From NCBI GenBank assembly GCA_046154665.1, contig JBJXFG010000102.1, positions 83,840 through 147,839 of the forward strand: a DNA stretch of 64,000 nucleotides. The letters are read 5' to 3'. The position numbers were made by a program, and so were the translations under genes. Shown in pieces: positions 20,114 to 28,887 of the stretch (positions are counted from its first letter, which is position 1; each line of letters opens with the position of its first letter). Under the pieces are notes generated by a model that was given only the letters and a program-made list of their open reading frames with translations, ran no database searches and was not told the origin of the DNA. The stretch comes from JAFLCM01 sp046154665 (lineage in GTDB: Bacteria; Planctomycetota; Phycisphaerae; Phycisphaerales; UBA1924).

Positions 20114-20281
20114 TCGGTGGGGCAGGCTTCCAGCCTGCCATCCACCGCGCAGGCCGGGTGCCACCGACTTTGATCCTCGAAAGTCGGTGCCGCTTGTGCG
20201 ATGATTGAGGTGAAGCGAGCTCGGTGAACGGCTCACGCCGACGATGAGCGGAGTCCTCGGCGCGAATCGTCGCGCTCAGGC
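20114..20281. repeat. repeats C (copy 1) and F (copy 1)
   Basis: GGTGGGGCAGGCTTCCAGCC (20117) with its small hairpin also begins the copy at 39385. CCTCGAAAGTCGGTGCCGCT TGTGCGATGAT (20174) recurs at 21479. The stretch 20231-20281, containing GATGAGCGGAGTCCTCGGCG CGAATCGTCGCGCTCA, recurs nearly identically at 63852-63902. The region sits between nrdR and the zinc-ribbon membrane protein. Confidence 0.8.
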
Positions 20282-20346
20282 ACGCGGGTGAAAGATGCTC
20301 CGTCGCACGTCTCGTACAACACAACTTCTCTGCCGGTAGACCCGGG

Positions 20347-21423
20347 TTGCCCGACAACACCTCACATCCCGCCCCCTCAACACCACCGGCGCAAGCCAAA
20401 GCCGGCCGCGGCGTGGCAACCGACGACCGCGGTGCCGTCCGCGCCGTGGTTTCGACGCGTGAACTCGGTGCCGACGCACGCACCGGAGACCCTGCCTTTG
20501 CGGCCGTGGTGGAGCGGGTGGCACGTCTCAAAGTCTCGTCGATGCGCATGGGCTGGATCGTTGTCGCTGGCACCGTTGGAATGGTCGTCGTGCAGACCAT
20601 CCCCGTCAGGCTCTTTGCAACGCCCATCTCGCCGTATTTGCTGGGGGCGGTGGCCGGATTGATCTTCCCGCTTTTCTTCATGCTTGCTCTGCGTCGTGCG
20701 GAAAAGCGGCAAGGGCCGGAGACGGCGCGGATCATGCTCGCCGACGGGCTGTGCCCGTGTTGCGCCTACGGACTGGCGGACTTGCCGCACGAGCACGATG
20801 CTTGCGTGGTGTGCCCCGAATGCGGGGGAGCGTGGCGTTCGGATCGGATCATCCGCGCGGCGCGGTACCGCGACCACCCCAGGGTCAGGCCAGCGGCACG
20901 CGCGTACGCCTCGGCATGGTACGACGGCATCGGGGGGCCGCTGCGCATCACGGACGATTCCGGGACGCCCAGGCCCCTGGCTTCGCCGAAGCTCAGGCGT
21001 GAGATCGCCGCGGCACAGGGCGAGCGCCGAGGGCGGTTGGCCGCGGCGTCGAAACGCAACCGGCGCTGCGGCATCACGCTTCGGATCGCGATCGCAGCGT
21101 TCTACATCGGCCTGGCCGGCACGAGTCTGTGGTTCGCAAGCCGGTTCGTCACGTTCAAACCCGCGCTCTGGGGCGTAATGCTCGCCGCAACCGCGATGGT
21201 GGGATTTTCACTGTGCTTCCTCAGAGGCAGCGCGGGCGTCACAACGCCGTGGATGCGCCGCGAAATGCTCGCCAAGGGCCTGTGCCCATCGTGCGCCGCG
21301 GACCTGGTGACGGACGACCCGCTCTCGACCACGCCGGACTGCGCCATCCCGACGCTCCCGTGTCGCGAGTGCGGAGCGCGGTGGGAGCAGGCGAGGGGGC
21401 GCACCGGTGGCACCGGTCTCTGA
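20347..21423 (+). CDS. membrane protein with two zinc-ribbon motifs
   Basis: No family was recognised. The protein is up to 358 residues from a TTG start; the true start may lie further in, such as ATG near 20539. Two halves repeat the same plan. Each has a pair of membrane segments (MGWIVVAGTVGMVVVQTIPV and YLLGAVAGLIFPLFFMLA; then LRIAIAAFYIGLAGTSLWFA and ALWGVMLAATAMVGFSLCFL). Each pair is followed by a four-cysteine ribbon (CPCCAYGL with CVVCPECGG; then CPSCAADL with LPCRECGA). The internal duplication suggests a metal-binding cytoplasmic knuckle attached to hairpin membrane anchors. The C-terminus ends inside a GGTGGCACCGGT repeat. Confidence 0.65.
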   Translation: MPDNTSHPAPSTPPAQAKAGRGVATDDRGAVRAVVSTRELGADARTGDPAFAAVVERVARLKVSSMRMGWIVVAGTVGMVVVQTIPVRLFATPISPYLLGAVAGLIFPLFFMLALRRAEKRQGPETARIMLADGLCPCCAYGLADLPHEHDACVVCPECGGAWRSDRIIRAARYRDHPRVRPAARAYASAWYDGIGGPLRITDDSGTPRPLASPKLRREIAAAQGERRGRLAAASKRNRRCGITLRIAIAAFYIGLAGTSLWFASRFVTFKPALWGVMLAATAMVGFSLCFLRGSAGVTTPWMRREMLAKGLCPSCAADLVTDDPLSTTPDCAIPTLPCRECGARWEQARGRTGGTGL

Positions 21424-21600
21424 CCGGTGTGGAGCGGGGGGTGCCCCACGAGTTCGAAATCTGCCACGGAGTTTCGTCCTCGAAAGTCGGTGCTGCTTGT
21501 GCGATGATGGCCGTCGACAGCACCGGCTTTCCGCCGACGGCAAGTCGGTGGCACACTTGCCGTACCACGATGGGCCGCCCTCGGCCCGTCGTGCCTCGCG
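21402..21600. repeat. repeats H (copy 1) and C (copy 2)
   Basis: CACCGGTGGCACCGGTCTCT GACCGGTGTGG (21401-21431) is an inverted repeat also found at 47975-48004 and 61680-61703. CCTCGAAAGTCGGTGCTGCT TGTGCGATGAT (21479-21509) is the second copy of the word at 20174. GCCGACGGCAAGTCGGTGGCA follows. The first element overlaps the 3-prime end of the zinc-ribbon gene. Confidence 0.75.
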
Positions 21601-21683
21601 GTGGTCCGTCGACAATCGGTCGCTCGGCACGACGCTCGGCTCAGAAGCCGAGCATCGTGGCAGGGGACGCAACGTGCCGCGCT

Positions 21684-22730
21684 TTAACCCACCTTCTCCG
21701 CCCCCACGCGCCGAGTCATCAACCTCGAAATCGCATCAATCGGATCAAGCCCCTCATACAGCACGGCGTGCACCGCCTGTGTGATCGGCATCTCAACACC
21801 AAACTGTTTGGCGAGTTCGACCACGCTCAGTGTGGTCGCCACGCCTTCGACGACCGAGTTGGTACGGTCGAGGTAGTCCGAGAGTTTTTCGCCTCGGCCT
21901 AGCGCTTCGCCGCACGATCTGTTGCGGCCTTCGGGGCTGAAACACGTCGTGGCGAGGTCGCCGACGCCGGCGATGCCGAAGAAGGTCTCGGGCTTGGCTC
22001 CGAGCGCGGCCCCGAGCCGCGCGATCTCCGCGAGGCCGCGGGCCAAAAGGGCGCTCTTGGCGTTGTAGCCCGCCTGCAGGCCGTCGATGATGCCGGCGGC
22101 AATGGCGATGACGTTCTTCACCGCGCCGGCCACCTCGACGCCCACCGGGTCGTCACTGGTGTAGACGCGCAGCCAACTGGTGGTGAAGAGGGTCTGCACG
22201 CGCTCGGCAAGGGCTGCGTCGGTGCTTGCCGCGAGCATGGTCGCGGGTAGGCAGCGGCCCAGTTCCGGCGCGATGGTGGGGCCGCTGAGGACGCCGACCG
22301 GGGGGGCCGGACGAGCAGTGCTGGCCAGTGCGTCAACGATGACTTGCGTGGGTCGCTGCAGCGTGCCGTTCTCAAAGCCCTTTGAGACGCTGACGATCGG
22401 TGCGTTGGGTGGGATGTGCCGGCGAACACGTTCGAGCACCGAGCGGATGTACTGGGTGGGCACCGCCGCCACGATGAGCCCGGCGTTTCGCAGCGCCGCC
22501 GCGTCGTCGTCGGTCACCCGGACAGACTCGGGCAATCGGACCATCTCAAGCCGCGGCGAGACGCGGGTCTGCGCCAAGGCCAGGATCGGCTTGGACTCAT
22601 GGCCCCACAGCGTGACCGACCCGACGCCGACGGCACCGTTCTGGCCGGGTGGTTGGTTGGCCAACAGCGATGCGCAGAAGAGGCCCATCTGGCCGTCGCC
22701 GAGGATGGTGATGGGAAGGGGGGGCGGCAA
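21684..22730 (-). CDS. gpsA: glycerol-3-phosphate dehydrogenase [NAD(P)+]
   Basis: Reduces dihydroxyacetone phosphate to sn-glycerol 3-phosphate for phospholipid synthesis in the cytoplasm. The N-terminal Rossmann motif is ITILGDGQMGLFCASLLA, where the common GAGSWG is GDGQMG. Central motifs are VSVSKGFENGTL and VLSGPTIAPELG. The catalytic lysine lies in GAVKNVIAIAAGIIDGL, and GIAGVGDLATTCFSPEGRNR follows. The C-terminus (VEGVATTLSVVELAKQFGVEMPITQAV) is typical. The start is uncertain: the frame opens at GTG 22799, but its first 23 residues translate a C/T-rich leader, so I use TTG 22730. The gene is divergent from the P1B ATPase. Confidence 0.93.
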   Translation of the reverse strand: MPPPLPITILGDGQMGLFCASLLANQPPGQNGAVGVGSVTLWGHESKPILALAQTRVSPRLEMVRLPESVRVTDDDAAALRNAGLIVAAVPTQYIRSVLERVRRHIPPNAPIVSVSKGFENGTLQRPTQVIVDALASTARPAPPVGVLSGPTIAPELGRCLPATMLAASTDAALAERVQTLFTTSWLRVYTSDDPVGVEVAGAVKNVIAIAAGIIDGLQAGYNAKSALLARGLAEIARLGAALGAKPETFFGIAGVGDLATTCFSPEGRNRSCGEALGRGEKLSDYLDRTNSVVEGVATTLSVVELAKQFGVEMPITQAVHAVLYEGLDPIDAISRLMTRRVGAEKVG

Positions 22731-22740
22731 AGCGGGGAGG

Positions 22741-22775
22741 GATAGGGGAGTCGGGAGTGGGGAGTCGGCCGTCGG
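22741..22775 (-). promoter_or_regulatory. pyrimidine-rich leader of gpsA
   Basis: On the minus strand this reads GACTCCCCACTCCCGACTCC CCTATCCCTCCCC just before the likely gpsA start. The word matches the leaders at 6069, 22916 and 52108. Confidence 0.5.
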
Positions 22776-22915
22776 GGCGGAAGAAGGCGAACCGAACACG
22801 AACCGAGTCGGGCAGGCCTGCGTATGAGTAGGTCCGCTCAGGGTACCGTCGCCGAGTGACTACCATCAACTCGCGCAGGTCCCTGTCGGACCCCGAACCG
22901 ATCATTTGGCTTTTT

Positions 22916-22958
22916 CCTCCCCGACTGCTGACTCCCCTCTCCCGACTCCAGCCCCCCC
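22916..22958 (+). promoter_or_regulatory. pyrimidine-rich leader of the P1B ATPase gene
   Basis: CTCCCCGACTGCTGACTCCC CTCTCCCGACTCCAGCCCCCC ends at ATG 22959. There is no Shine-Dalgarno sequence. It is divergent from the gpsA leader 150 bp away, which carries the same words on the other strand. Confidence 0.5.
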
Positions 22959-25082
22959 ATGGCCACCCACCACGCCGGCATCGCAAACGACACCAAGCAT
23001 CACCACCAGGGAGAGGTCCGCGGCGGCGCGGGCACCGGCCCCTCGGGAACCGGCGGGCACTCGCACAAGCACAACCACGACGACGGCTCCAGCCTCGAGT
23101 GCTGCTCGCACCACGAGCTCAAGATCGAGAAGTGGATCCTCGCCTACTTCGTCGGCGGCACGCTGGTGTTCATCACCACGCTCGCCAAGTGGTTCGGCTG
23201 GGCCTCGCCGGAGATCGCCGAGATCCCCGCGGCGATCGGTGCCGTTCTGCTCGGTGCCGGGCTGTTCTACTCGGCGTTCAAAGAGCTCAAGCGGGGCAAG
23301 CCGACGTCGTCGACGCTCGCCGCCATCGCGATCCTCGCGGCCATCGCCTCGGGCAAGTATGAGACCGCCGGCTATCTGGCGTTCATCCTGCTGGTGTTTG
23401 ACCACGCGCTGTCGCGCACGGCCTGGGGCGCACGCCGGGCCATCGAAGAACTCGTCAGCCTCACCCCCGATACCGCCCGCATCATCGAGAACGGCGCCGA
23501 GCGCGAGGTCGCCCTCGAACAGGTCAAGGTCGGCATGACCGTCCGCGTCCGCCCCGGCGAGAACCTGCCGGTTGACGGCCGCGTCGTCAGCGGCAACTCG
23601 GCGGTCAACCAGGCGTCGCTCACAGGTGAAGCCCTGCCGGTCGAAGTGCAGACAGGCTCGAACGTCTATGCCGGCACCACCAACCTCACCGGCATCATCG
23701 AGCTCCAGGCCACGATGGTCGGCGAAGACACCACCATCGGCAAGGTCGCCCAGCTCATCAACGAGGCCGAGAGCACCCGCACGCCGCGCCAGTTGCTCAT
23801 CGAGCAGGTGGCGGCGTACTTCGTGCCGGTGGCCCTCGTCGTCGCCGCGCTGGTGTGGTACCTCACCAAGAACATCGATACCGCCATCACCGTGCTCATC
23901 GTGACGTGCCCCTCGGCGCTGCTGATTTCGAGCCCCACGGCGATGATGGCCTCTTTTGCCTCCGCCGCGCGGCTGGGCATCCTCATCAAGCAGACGAGCT
24001 ATCTCGAAGCCGCTGCGGATGTCGATTCGTATGTGTTCGACAAGACCGGCACGCTCACCACCGGGCGTTTCGCCGTGGGACGACTGGCCCCGGCCGACGG
24101 CGTCGACGGAGCGGACCTCTTGCGTGCCGCGGCGAGCGCCGAGCAGCACTCCAACCACCCGCTGGCCCGATCGATCATCCAGACGGCCCAGCAGGCCCGC
24201 ATCGAAGTCAGCGACAGCCGCGACTACCAGGAAATCCACGGCAAGGGCGTAAAGGCCAACGCGAACCAGGGCCTCATCCTCGCCGGGCGTTCGTCGTGGC
24301 TCGTCGAAGAGCACCCGCACATCGAGGCCCAGGTGCGTGCCGTCGAGGGACGCATCGAAGGCATGACCGGCGTCCACGTGCTGGTCAACGGCAAGTACCT
24401 CGGCGCGGTTGGCCTCGAAGACAAGCTCCGCTTCAACGCCAAGGCGGTCGTCGAGAAGTGCCGCGAGTTGGGCGCTCGGTCCGTCTCGCTGTTCACCGGC
24501 GACCGATTCGCGGTCGCCAAGCGCGTCGGCTCGACCATCGGCGTCGACCAGATCGAGGCCGAGTGCCTGCCCGAGGAGAAGCACGAGCTCGTCCGCCGGA
24601 TGGTCGGCAACGGGCAGCGCGTCCTGATGGTCGGCGACGGGATCAACGACGGTCCTTCGCTCGCCGCGGCGGACGTGGGCGTCGCCATGGGCTTGGGCGG
24701 GAGCGACATCGCCACCAACTCGGCGGGCGTGGCTCTGATGAACGACGATATCGGGCGCATCCCGTTCCTGGTTTCTCTGGCGCGGCGCACGCGGACGATC
24801 GTGGCCCAGAACATCGCCGCGTCGATCGTAATTGCGCTGGTGGGCCTGGCCATCGCCGCCACCGGCAACATCGCCATCGGCCTCGCCGCGTTCTACCACT
24901 TCCTGGGCGACATCTTCGTCATCGGCAACTCGTTCCGGCTCATCCGCTTCGGCGAAGACTTCGCCGCGGCGGAGCAGGCGTCGCACCACGTCGGGCCCGC
25001 CGACGCCGGGAAGCCGCGCCGAGCCTCGGCGTCGCTGCGAGCCCCGGCGGCACCCGTCGCCTCGACGCCCGCGGCGGCGTGA
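22959..25082 (+). CDS. P1B-type heavy-metal ATPase with CPS motif
   Basis: A 707-residue metal-exporting P-type ATPase of the Zn/Cd/Co-like group. The N-terminus has no HMA domain; instead it carries His-rich patches (HHAGIANDTKHHH and HSHKHNHDD) and ECCSHHE that could bind metal. Membrane segments follow, then the actuator loop with SLTGEALPVEVQTG. The transmembrane metal site reads TCPSALLIS, with C317-P318-S319 in place of the usual CPC. The phosphorylation site is D361 in FDKTGTLTTG, the nucleotide domain has SAEQHSNHPLA (the HP motif), and the hinge is MVGDGINDGPSLAAADVG. The C-terminus is an Ala/Pro/Arg-rich tail from repeat-like DNA. The CPS motif makes substrate assignment uncertain. 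Confidence 0.93.
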   Translation: MATHHAGIANDTKHHHQGEVRGGAGTGPSGTGGHSHKHNHDDGSSLECCSHHELKIEKWILAYFVGGTLVFITTLAKWFGWASPEIAEIPAAIGAVLLGAGLFYSAFKELKRGKPTSSTLAAIAILAAIASGKYETAGYLAFILLVFDHALSRTAWGARRAIEELVSLTPDTARIIENGAEREVALEQVKVGMTVRVRPGENLPVDGRVVSGNSAVNQASLTGEALPVEVQTGSNVYAGTTNLTGIIELQATMVGEDTTIGKVAQLINEAESTRTPRQLLIEQVAAYFVPVALVVAALVWYLTKNIDTAITVLIVTCPSALLISSPTAMMASFASAARLGILIKQTSYLEAAADVDSYVFDKTGTLTTGRFAVGRLAPADGVDGADLLRAAASAEQHSNHPLARSIIQTAQQARIEVSDSRDYQEIHGKGVKANANQGLILAGRSSWLVEEHPHIEAQVRAVEGRIEGMTGVHVLVNGKYLGAVGLEDKLRFNAKAVVEKCRELGARSVSLFTGDRFAVAKRVGSTIGVDQIEAECLPEEKHELVRRMVGNGQRVLMVGDGINDGPSLAAADVGVAMGLGGSDIATNSAGVALMNDDIGRIPFLVSLARRTRTIVAQNIAASIVIALVGLAIAATGNIAIGLAAFYHFLGDIFVIGNSFRLIRFGEDFAAAEQASHHVGPADAGKPRRASASLRAPAAPVASTPAAA

Positions 25083-25095
25083 ACAAGGTTCCGAA

Positions 25096-25277
25096 ACGAG
25101 CCCCGAGCGTGAGCGAGCGGCTCTTCCGATCGTTCGCCGGTTGCTTGTGCTCACCGCAACTCGCCGATCCTGCCCAGGATTCGTGGCGCTTCGGCCCTGG
25201 TATCCCGGCCCTCGCTCACGCTTCGAGTTCGTCCCCGCACCAATCACGAACGCGGAGCGCGAGCGAGGGCCGGTGTG
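25096..25277. repeat. palindromic repeat A, copy 2
   Basis: ACGAGCCCCGAGCGTGAGCG (25096) pairs with GGCCCTCGCTCACGCTTCGA GTTCGT (25209), followed by a second sense arm GCGGAGCGCGAGCGAGGGCC (25253). It fills the gap between the ATPase and HAD genes. Confidence 0.75.
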
Positions 25278-25336
25278 CGAGAACCGGCCACGCGGCCATG
25301 AGGGGACGCCCCTGATCCCAGTAGATTGCTCAACTC

Positions 25337-26041
25337 ATGCGCGACTACGCCCCGAGTTCCACCGACGACGCTGCCCCCGCATCACCCGCCGCCCGCGCCG
25401 TGATCTTCGACTTCGACGGCACGCTCGTCGACTCCGAGCCCCTGCACGGCCGGGCGCTGCGGTCGGTATTCGAGCCGATCGGGCTGGAGCCGTTCTTCGA
25501 TGAGGCCATGTGCGTGGGGCTGCCGGACGCCGACGTGATGCGGGCGGTCTTCACGCGGGGCGGACGAACGCTGGGCGAGGCGGAACTCGCCGCGCTGCTG
25601 GAGACCAAGAGCGCGGCGGCGCGGCGGCTGTGGGAATCCGGCGAAGGCCGCGCGTACCCCGGGGCCATCGAACTGCTGCGCGAGGTCAAGCGGCGCGGCA
25701 CCAAGGTGGCGGTATGCACCGCCGCCCTGCGCCGCGAGGCCGGCCCGGTGCTCGAACGCCTCGGCGTCGCGCCCATCCTCGACGCCTTCGTGACAGCGGA
25801 CGACGTGACAGCGAGCAAACCCAACCCCGCGTGCTACCGGCTGGCGTGCGAGAGACTCGGCCTGCCGCCAAGCGCGTGCGTGGCGATCGAAGACTCCGTC
25901 GCGGGCGTCACTTCGGCGGCGACGGCGGGGTGCCGCGTGGTGGCGCTGGGGCATACGACGGCGCGGGAGCGGCTCACACGTTCCTCGTGGTTCGTCGACG
26001 CGATCTCAGCCGTGGACGCGGCATGGCTGGTTGGAACATAG
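25337..26041 (+). CDS. HAD-superfamily phosphatase (beta-phosphoglucomutase-like)
   Basis: A 234-residue cytoplasmic hydrolase of HAD subfamily IA. The nucleophile and acid lie in IFDFDGTLVDSEPLHGRALR (residues 24-43), with the capped helical domain following. Motif II is VCTAALR, motif III is the Lys in TASKPNPACYRLACERLGL, and the metal-binding motif IV is CVAIEDSVAGVTSA. The wording resembles beta-phosphoglucomutase and phosphoglycolate phosphatase relatives, but the substrate cannot be set. It is convergent with glmS, 48 bp apart. Confidence 0.87.
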   Translation: MRDYAPSSTDDAAPASPAARAVIFDFDGTLVDSEPLHGRALRSVFEPIGLEPFFDEAMCVGLPDADVMRAVFTRGGRTLGEAELAALLETKSAAARRLWESGEGRAYPGAIELLREVKRRGTKVAVCTAALRREAGPVLERLGVAPILDAFVTADDVTASKPNPACYRLACERLGLPPSACVAIEDSVAGVTSAATAGCRVVALGHTTARERLTRSSWFVDAISAVDAAWLVGT

Positions 26042-26089
26042 CCGCGGGCACGGCGCAACCAACGGCGTGTCGCGGGGGCGCAATCCAAC

Positions 26090-27931
26090 TCACTCCACCG
26101 TCACGCTCTTCGCCAGGTTCCGCGGCTTATCCACATCATGCCCGCGCAGCACCGCCGCGTGGCACGCCAGCAGTTGCAGCGGGACCACCGTCAACAGCGG
26201 GCTCAACGGATCAGAGATCGGCGGCACATAGAACACGTCGTCGGCGTAGTTCTTGATCTCGGTGTCGCCCTGCGTCGCCACCGCGATCACGCGCCCGCCG
26301 CGGCTGCGCACCTGCTCGATGTTCAGCATCACCTTGTCGTACTGCGGGCCCTTGTTGGCGATGAACACCGCCGGCATCCCGTCGTTGATCAGCGCGATCG
26401 GCCCGTGCTTCATCTCCGCCGCGGGCATGCCCTCGGCGTGGATGTACGAGATTTCCTTGAGCTTCAGCGCGCCCTCGAGGGCCACCGGGTAGTTGTAGCC
26501 GCGCCCGAGGAACAGCCAGTTCTCGCGGTCGACATACTTCTCGCACACCTTGCGGATGTGCTCGCTCTGTTCGAGGATGCGCTCCATCAGCTCGGGCACG
26601 CGTGAGAGCTCGCCCAGAAGCTCGCCAGCGGTGTCCATGCTCATGAAGCGGCGCCGGGCGATGTACAGCGACACCATCGCGAGAACCATCACCTGCCCGG
26701 TGAAGGCCTTGGTGCTGGCGACGCCGATCTCGGGGCCGACACGCAGATACACGCCCGCGTCGGTCTCGCGCGAAATGGACGAGCCGACAACATTCACCAC
26801 GCCCAGGGTGAGCGCGCCGCGTTCCTTGAGTTCGCGGAGCGCGGCCAGCGTGTCGGCGGTCTCGCCGCTCTGGCTCACCGCGATCACCACGCTGTTGTCA
26901 ACCACCACCGGGTTGCGGTACCGCAGTTCGCTGGCGTACTCGGTCTTCGCCGAGACTTTCGCGAGGTCTTCGAGGAAGTACTCGCCCAGCATGGCGGCGT
27001 GGTACGCCGTGCCCTGCCCGGTCAGCACAAACTGGCGGGCGCGGATGAGTTCGCGGGCGTGCTCGGCAATGCCGCCCAGCACGATCCGACCCTCGCGCTC
27101 GCTCACGCGACCCTGCAGCGTGATCCGCAGGCAGCGCGGCTGCTCGCAGATCTCCTTCATCATGAAGGTGTCGTGCGAGCCCAGCTCGATCTGCTCAAGC
27201 TCGAACTCGAGCTGGCGGATCTTGGGCGTCACCGGCACGTTGTCCAGCGTGCTGGTGCGGAAGGTGGTCTCGCCCTTGGCGTCGCGGCTGAGCTTGGCCA
27301 CCTGGTAGTCATCGAGCTCGAAAACCTGCGTGGTGTGGGCCACGATCGCCGAAGCGTCGGACGCGACGACAAACTCGCGGTCGCCCACGCCCACGATCAG
27401 CGGCGAACCCTTCCGCGCCACCACCAGAATCCCCGGCTCGGTCTCGCAGATCACCGCGATGGCGTACGCCCCGCGCACCTCACGCAGGGCGTTCTGCACG
27501 GCGGTCTCGAGGTCGCCGTCGTACAGCTCGCTGATGAGCATCGCGAGCACTTCCGTATCGGTCTCGCTGGTGAAAACGTGGGCCTTTTCCTTCAAGTACT
27601 GCTTGAGGGAGGCGTAGTTCTCGATGGTGCCGTTGTGGATGATGGCGACGCCGCGCTTGTCGTCACGGTGCGGGTGGGCGTTTCGTTCCGAGACTTCGCC
27701 GTGGGTCGCCCAGCGGGTGTGGGCGAGTCCGAGCGTGCCGTGGAACCCCGGCTTGGTCTTGAGGGTTTCTTCGAGCACGCTCACGCGCCCGACGGTTCGG
27801 CAGACTTCGAGCTTGCCGTTGAGCGTGGCCACCCCGGCCGAGTCGTAGCCTCGGTATTCGAGGCGTTTCAGGCCTTCGAGGAGAATGGGCTTGGCTTCAC
27901 GATGACCGAGGTAAGCGACAATTCCGCACAT
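26090..27931 (-). CDS. glmS: glutamine--fructose-6-phosphate aminotransferase (isomerizing)
   Basis: Makes glucosamine 6-phosphate from fructose 6-phosphate and glutamine, entering UDP-GlcNAc and peptidoglycan synthesis. It has 613 residues, the usual size. ATG 27931 exposes the catalytic Cys as residue 2 (MCGIVAYLG). The amidotransferase domain shows TRWATHGEVSERNAHPH and HNGTIENY. Two SIS sugar isomerase domains follow, with VSQSGETADTLAALRE, GVASTKAFTGQV and EGALKLKEISYIHAEGM, and the signature C-terminus DKPRNLAKSVTVE. An inverted repeat lies about 95 bp upstream. Confidence 0.98.
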   Translation of the reverse strand: MCGIVAYLGHREAKPILLEGLKRLEYRGYDSAGVATLNGKLEVCRTVGRVSVLEETLKTKPGFHGTLGLAHTRWATHGEVSERNAHPHRDDKRGVAIIHNGTIENYASLKQYLKEKAHVFTSETDTEVLAMLISELYDGDLETAVQNALREVRGAYAIAVICETEPGILVVARKGSPLIVGVGDREFVVASDASAIVAHTTQVFELDDYQVAKLSRDAKGETTFRTSTLDNVPVTPKIRQLEFELEQIELGSHDTFMMKEICEQPRCLRITLQGRVSEREGRIVLGGIAEHARELIRARQFVLTGQGTAYHAAMLGEYFLEDLAKVSAKTEYASELRYRNPVVVDNSVVIAVSQSGETADTLAALRELKERGALTLGVVNVVGSSISRETDAGVYLRVGPEIGVASTKAFTGQVMVLAMVSLYIARRRFMSMDTAGELLGELSRVPELMERILEQSEHIRKVCEKYVDRENWLFLGRGYNYPVALEGALKLKEISYIHAEGMPAAEMKHGPIALINDGMPAVFIANKGPQYDKVMLNIEQVRSRGGRVIAVATQGDTEIKNYADDVFYVPPISDPLSPLLTVVPLQLLACHAAVLRGHDVDKPRNLAKSVTVE

Positions 27932-28024
27932 AGTGGTGTTCCAGATCGGCTGACCGAAGGGGGGCGGGCGAGGGTGAGAGCGCAGGGTGTGCGAAACATC
28001 GACGAGCGCCACGCACCATCGATT

Positions 28025-28051
28025 GATTCGGAAAACGTTTGGGTCCGAATC
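28025..28051 (-). promoter_or_regulatory. inverted repeat upstream of glmS
   Basis: GATTCGGA (28025) and TCCGAATC (28044) form perfect 8-bp arms around AAACGTTTGGG, in the promoter-leader region of glmS. It may be an operator or a leader hairpin. It does not resemble the glmS ribozyme. Confidence 0.35.
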
Positions 28052-28210
28052 AGCGGGTCTTTCGCGAAGATCGCGCCCGAGCCGAGTTCAACGATAGACC
28101 GAGAAACGCGCACAAGACGCCCGACGCCGATCTCGATCGTCGGCGAGTGATACGACGACCGGGAACGTCGGTTCGCGCTCCACGATTCGGATGAAAATGC
28201 AAGCCCGGCG

Positions 28211-28732
28211 TCACCGCATTGGATGCGGCGGGATGTACCCCGGCGCGGCGGGTTTCGACGAAACCCCCGCCTGCTTGGCCATGTGGGCCGCCACGATCCG
28301 GCGCTGGATCAGCGAAACGACCGTGTCCAGGCGGGTCTTGCCGGTGATTTCGAAGGCCGGCCACGCCCCGCCGCAGACGCTGCGGGAATGGGCGATCACC
28401 TCGCGCAGTTCGGCGGAAAGGTCCTCGATCTTGACGGTCTGAAAAGTGCCCGAGGGCATGGGAACGACGATGCGCGGGCCGTGGATGTCCGGGACCAGCA
28501 TCGCGGCCGGGGCACCGTCGCGGCAGCCGTTCTCGAACACAAACGACCAACACCACGGAACCCCTTGCCAGACAAGCTTTTCCGTGCAGTTCGGCAGCCC
28601 GCGGAGGGCCTTGAGGGCACACTCAAACAACTCGGCGTTGTGCTTGTTCGGGAAGCCGTCACGCAAAGAGCGCGGCGAGGGCGTCGCGAACTGATCTTCC
28701 CAGGCGGAGCGTTGGTAGTTGGGCTTGGCCAT
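28211..28732 (-). CDS. hypothetical protein, 173 aa
   Basis: No family was recognised with confidence. ATG 28732 (MAKPNYQRSAWEDQF) is chosen because upstream residues to 28846 are low in coding character. The protein has a conserved-looking core (CTEKLVWQGVPWCWSFVFEN) rich in Trp, then a part ending in IQRRIVAAHMAKQAG, and a Pro-rich tail. It is soluble, with no signal peptide. The Trp-rich beta-strand pattern is reminiscent of the YdhG/DUF1801 or DUF3788 type of small domain, but this is only a resemblance. It is divergent from the response regulator. Confidence 0.6.
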   Translation of the reverse strand: MAKPNYQRSAWEDQFATPSPRSLRDGFPNKHNAELFECALKALRGLPNCTEKLVWQGVPWCWSFVFENGCRDGAPAAMLVPDIHGPRIVVPMPSGTFQTVKIEDLSAELREVIAHSRSVCGGAWPAFEITGKTRLDTVVSLIQRRIVAAHMAKQAGVSSKPAAPGYIPPHPMR

Positions 28733-28887
28733 GGCCGATGCAACACACGACAACAACCGGACCGCACAAAGAACAAACCTCACCCGAGAGGGTATGGGGG
28801 GGAAACCCGGATGGTCCGCGTACTCGGCGCGGCGGGCGCAGAGCATGACCGGGGATCCCGACTTCTAAAGGTACGCCAAGATGGGGG

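Noticed and set aside
28025..28051. A glmS ribozyme or riboswitch
   Set aside because: Only a short dyad is present; the conserved pseudoknotted core of the ribozyme is not recognisable in the 150 bp before glmS.
26090..28160. Long plus-strand frames antisense to glmS and similar long antisense frames (for example opposite speA, hppA, the P1B ATPase and the helicase)
   Set aside because: At this GC content, antisense frames stay open by chance. Their translations are Arg/His/Ala-rich and lack any domain, while the opposite strand codes a clear conserved enzyme.
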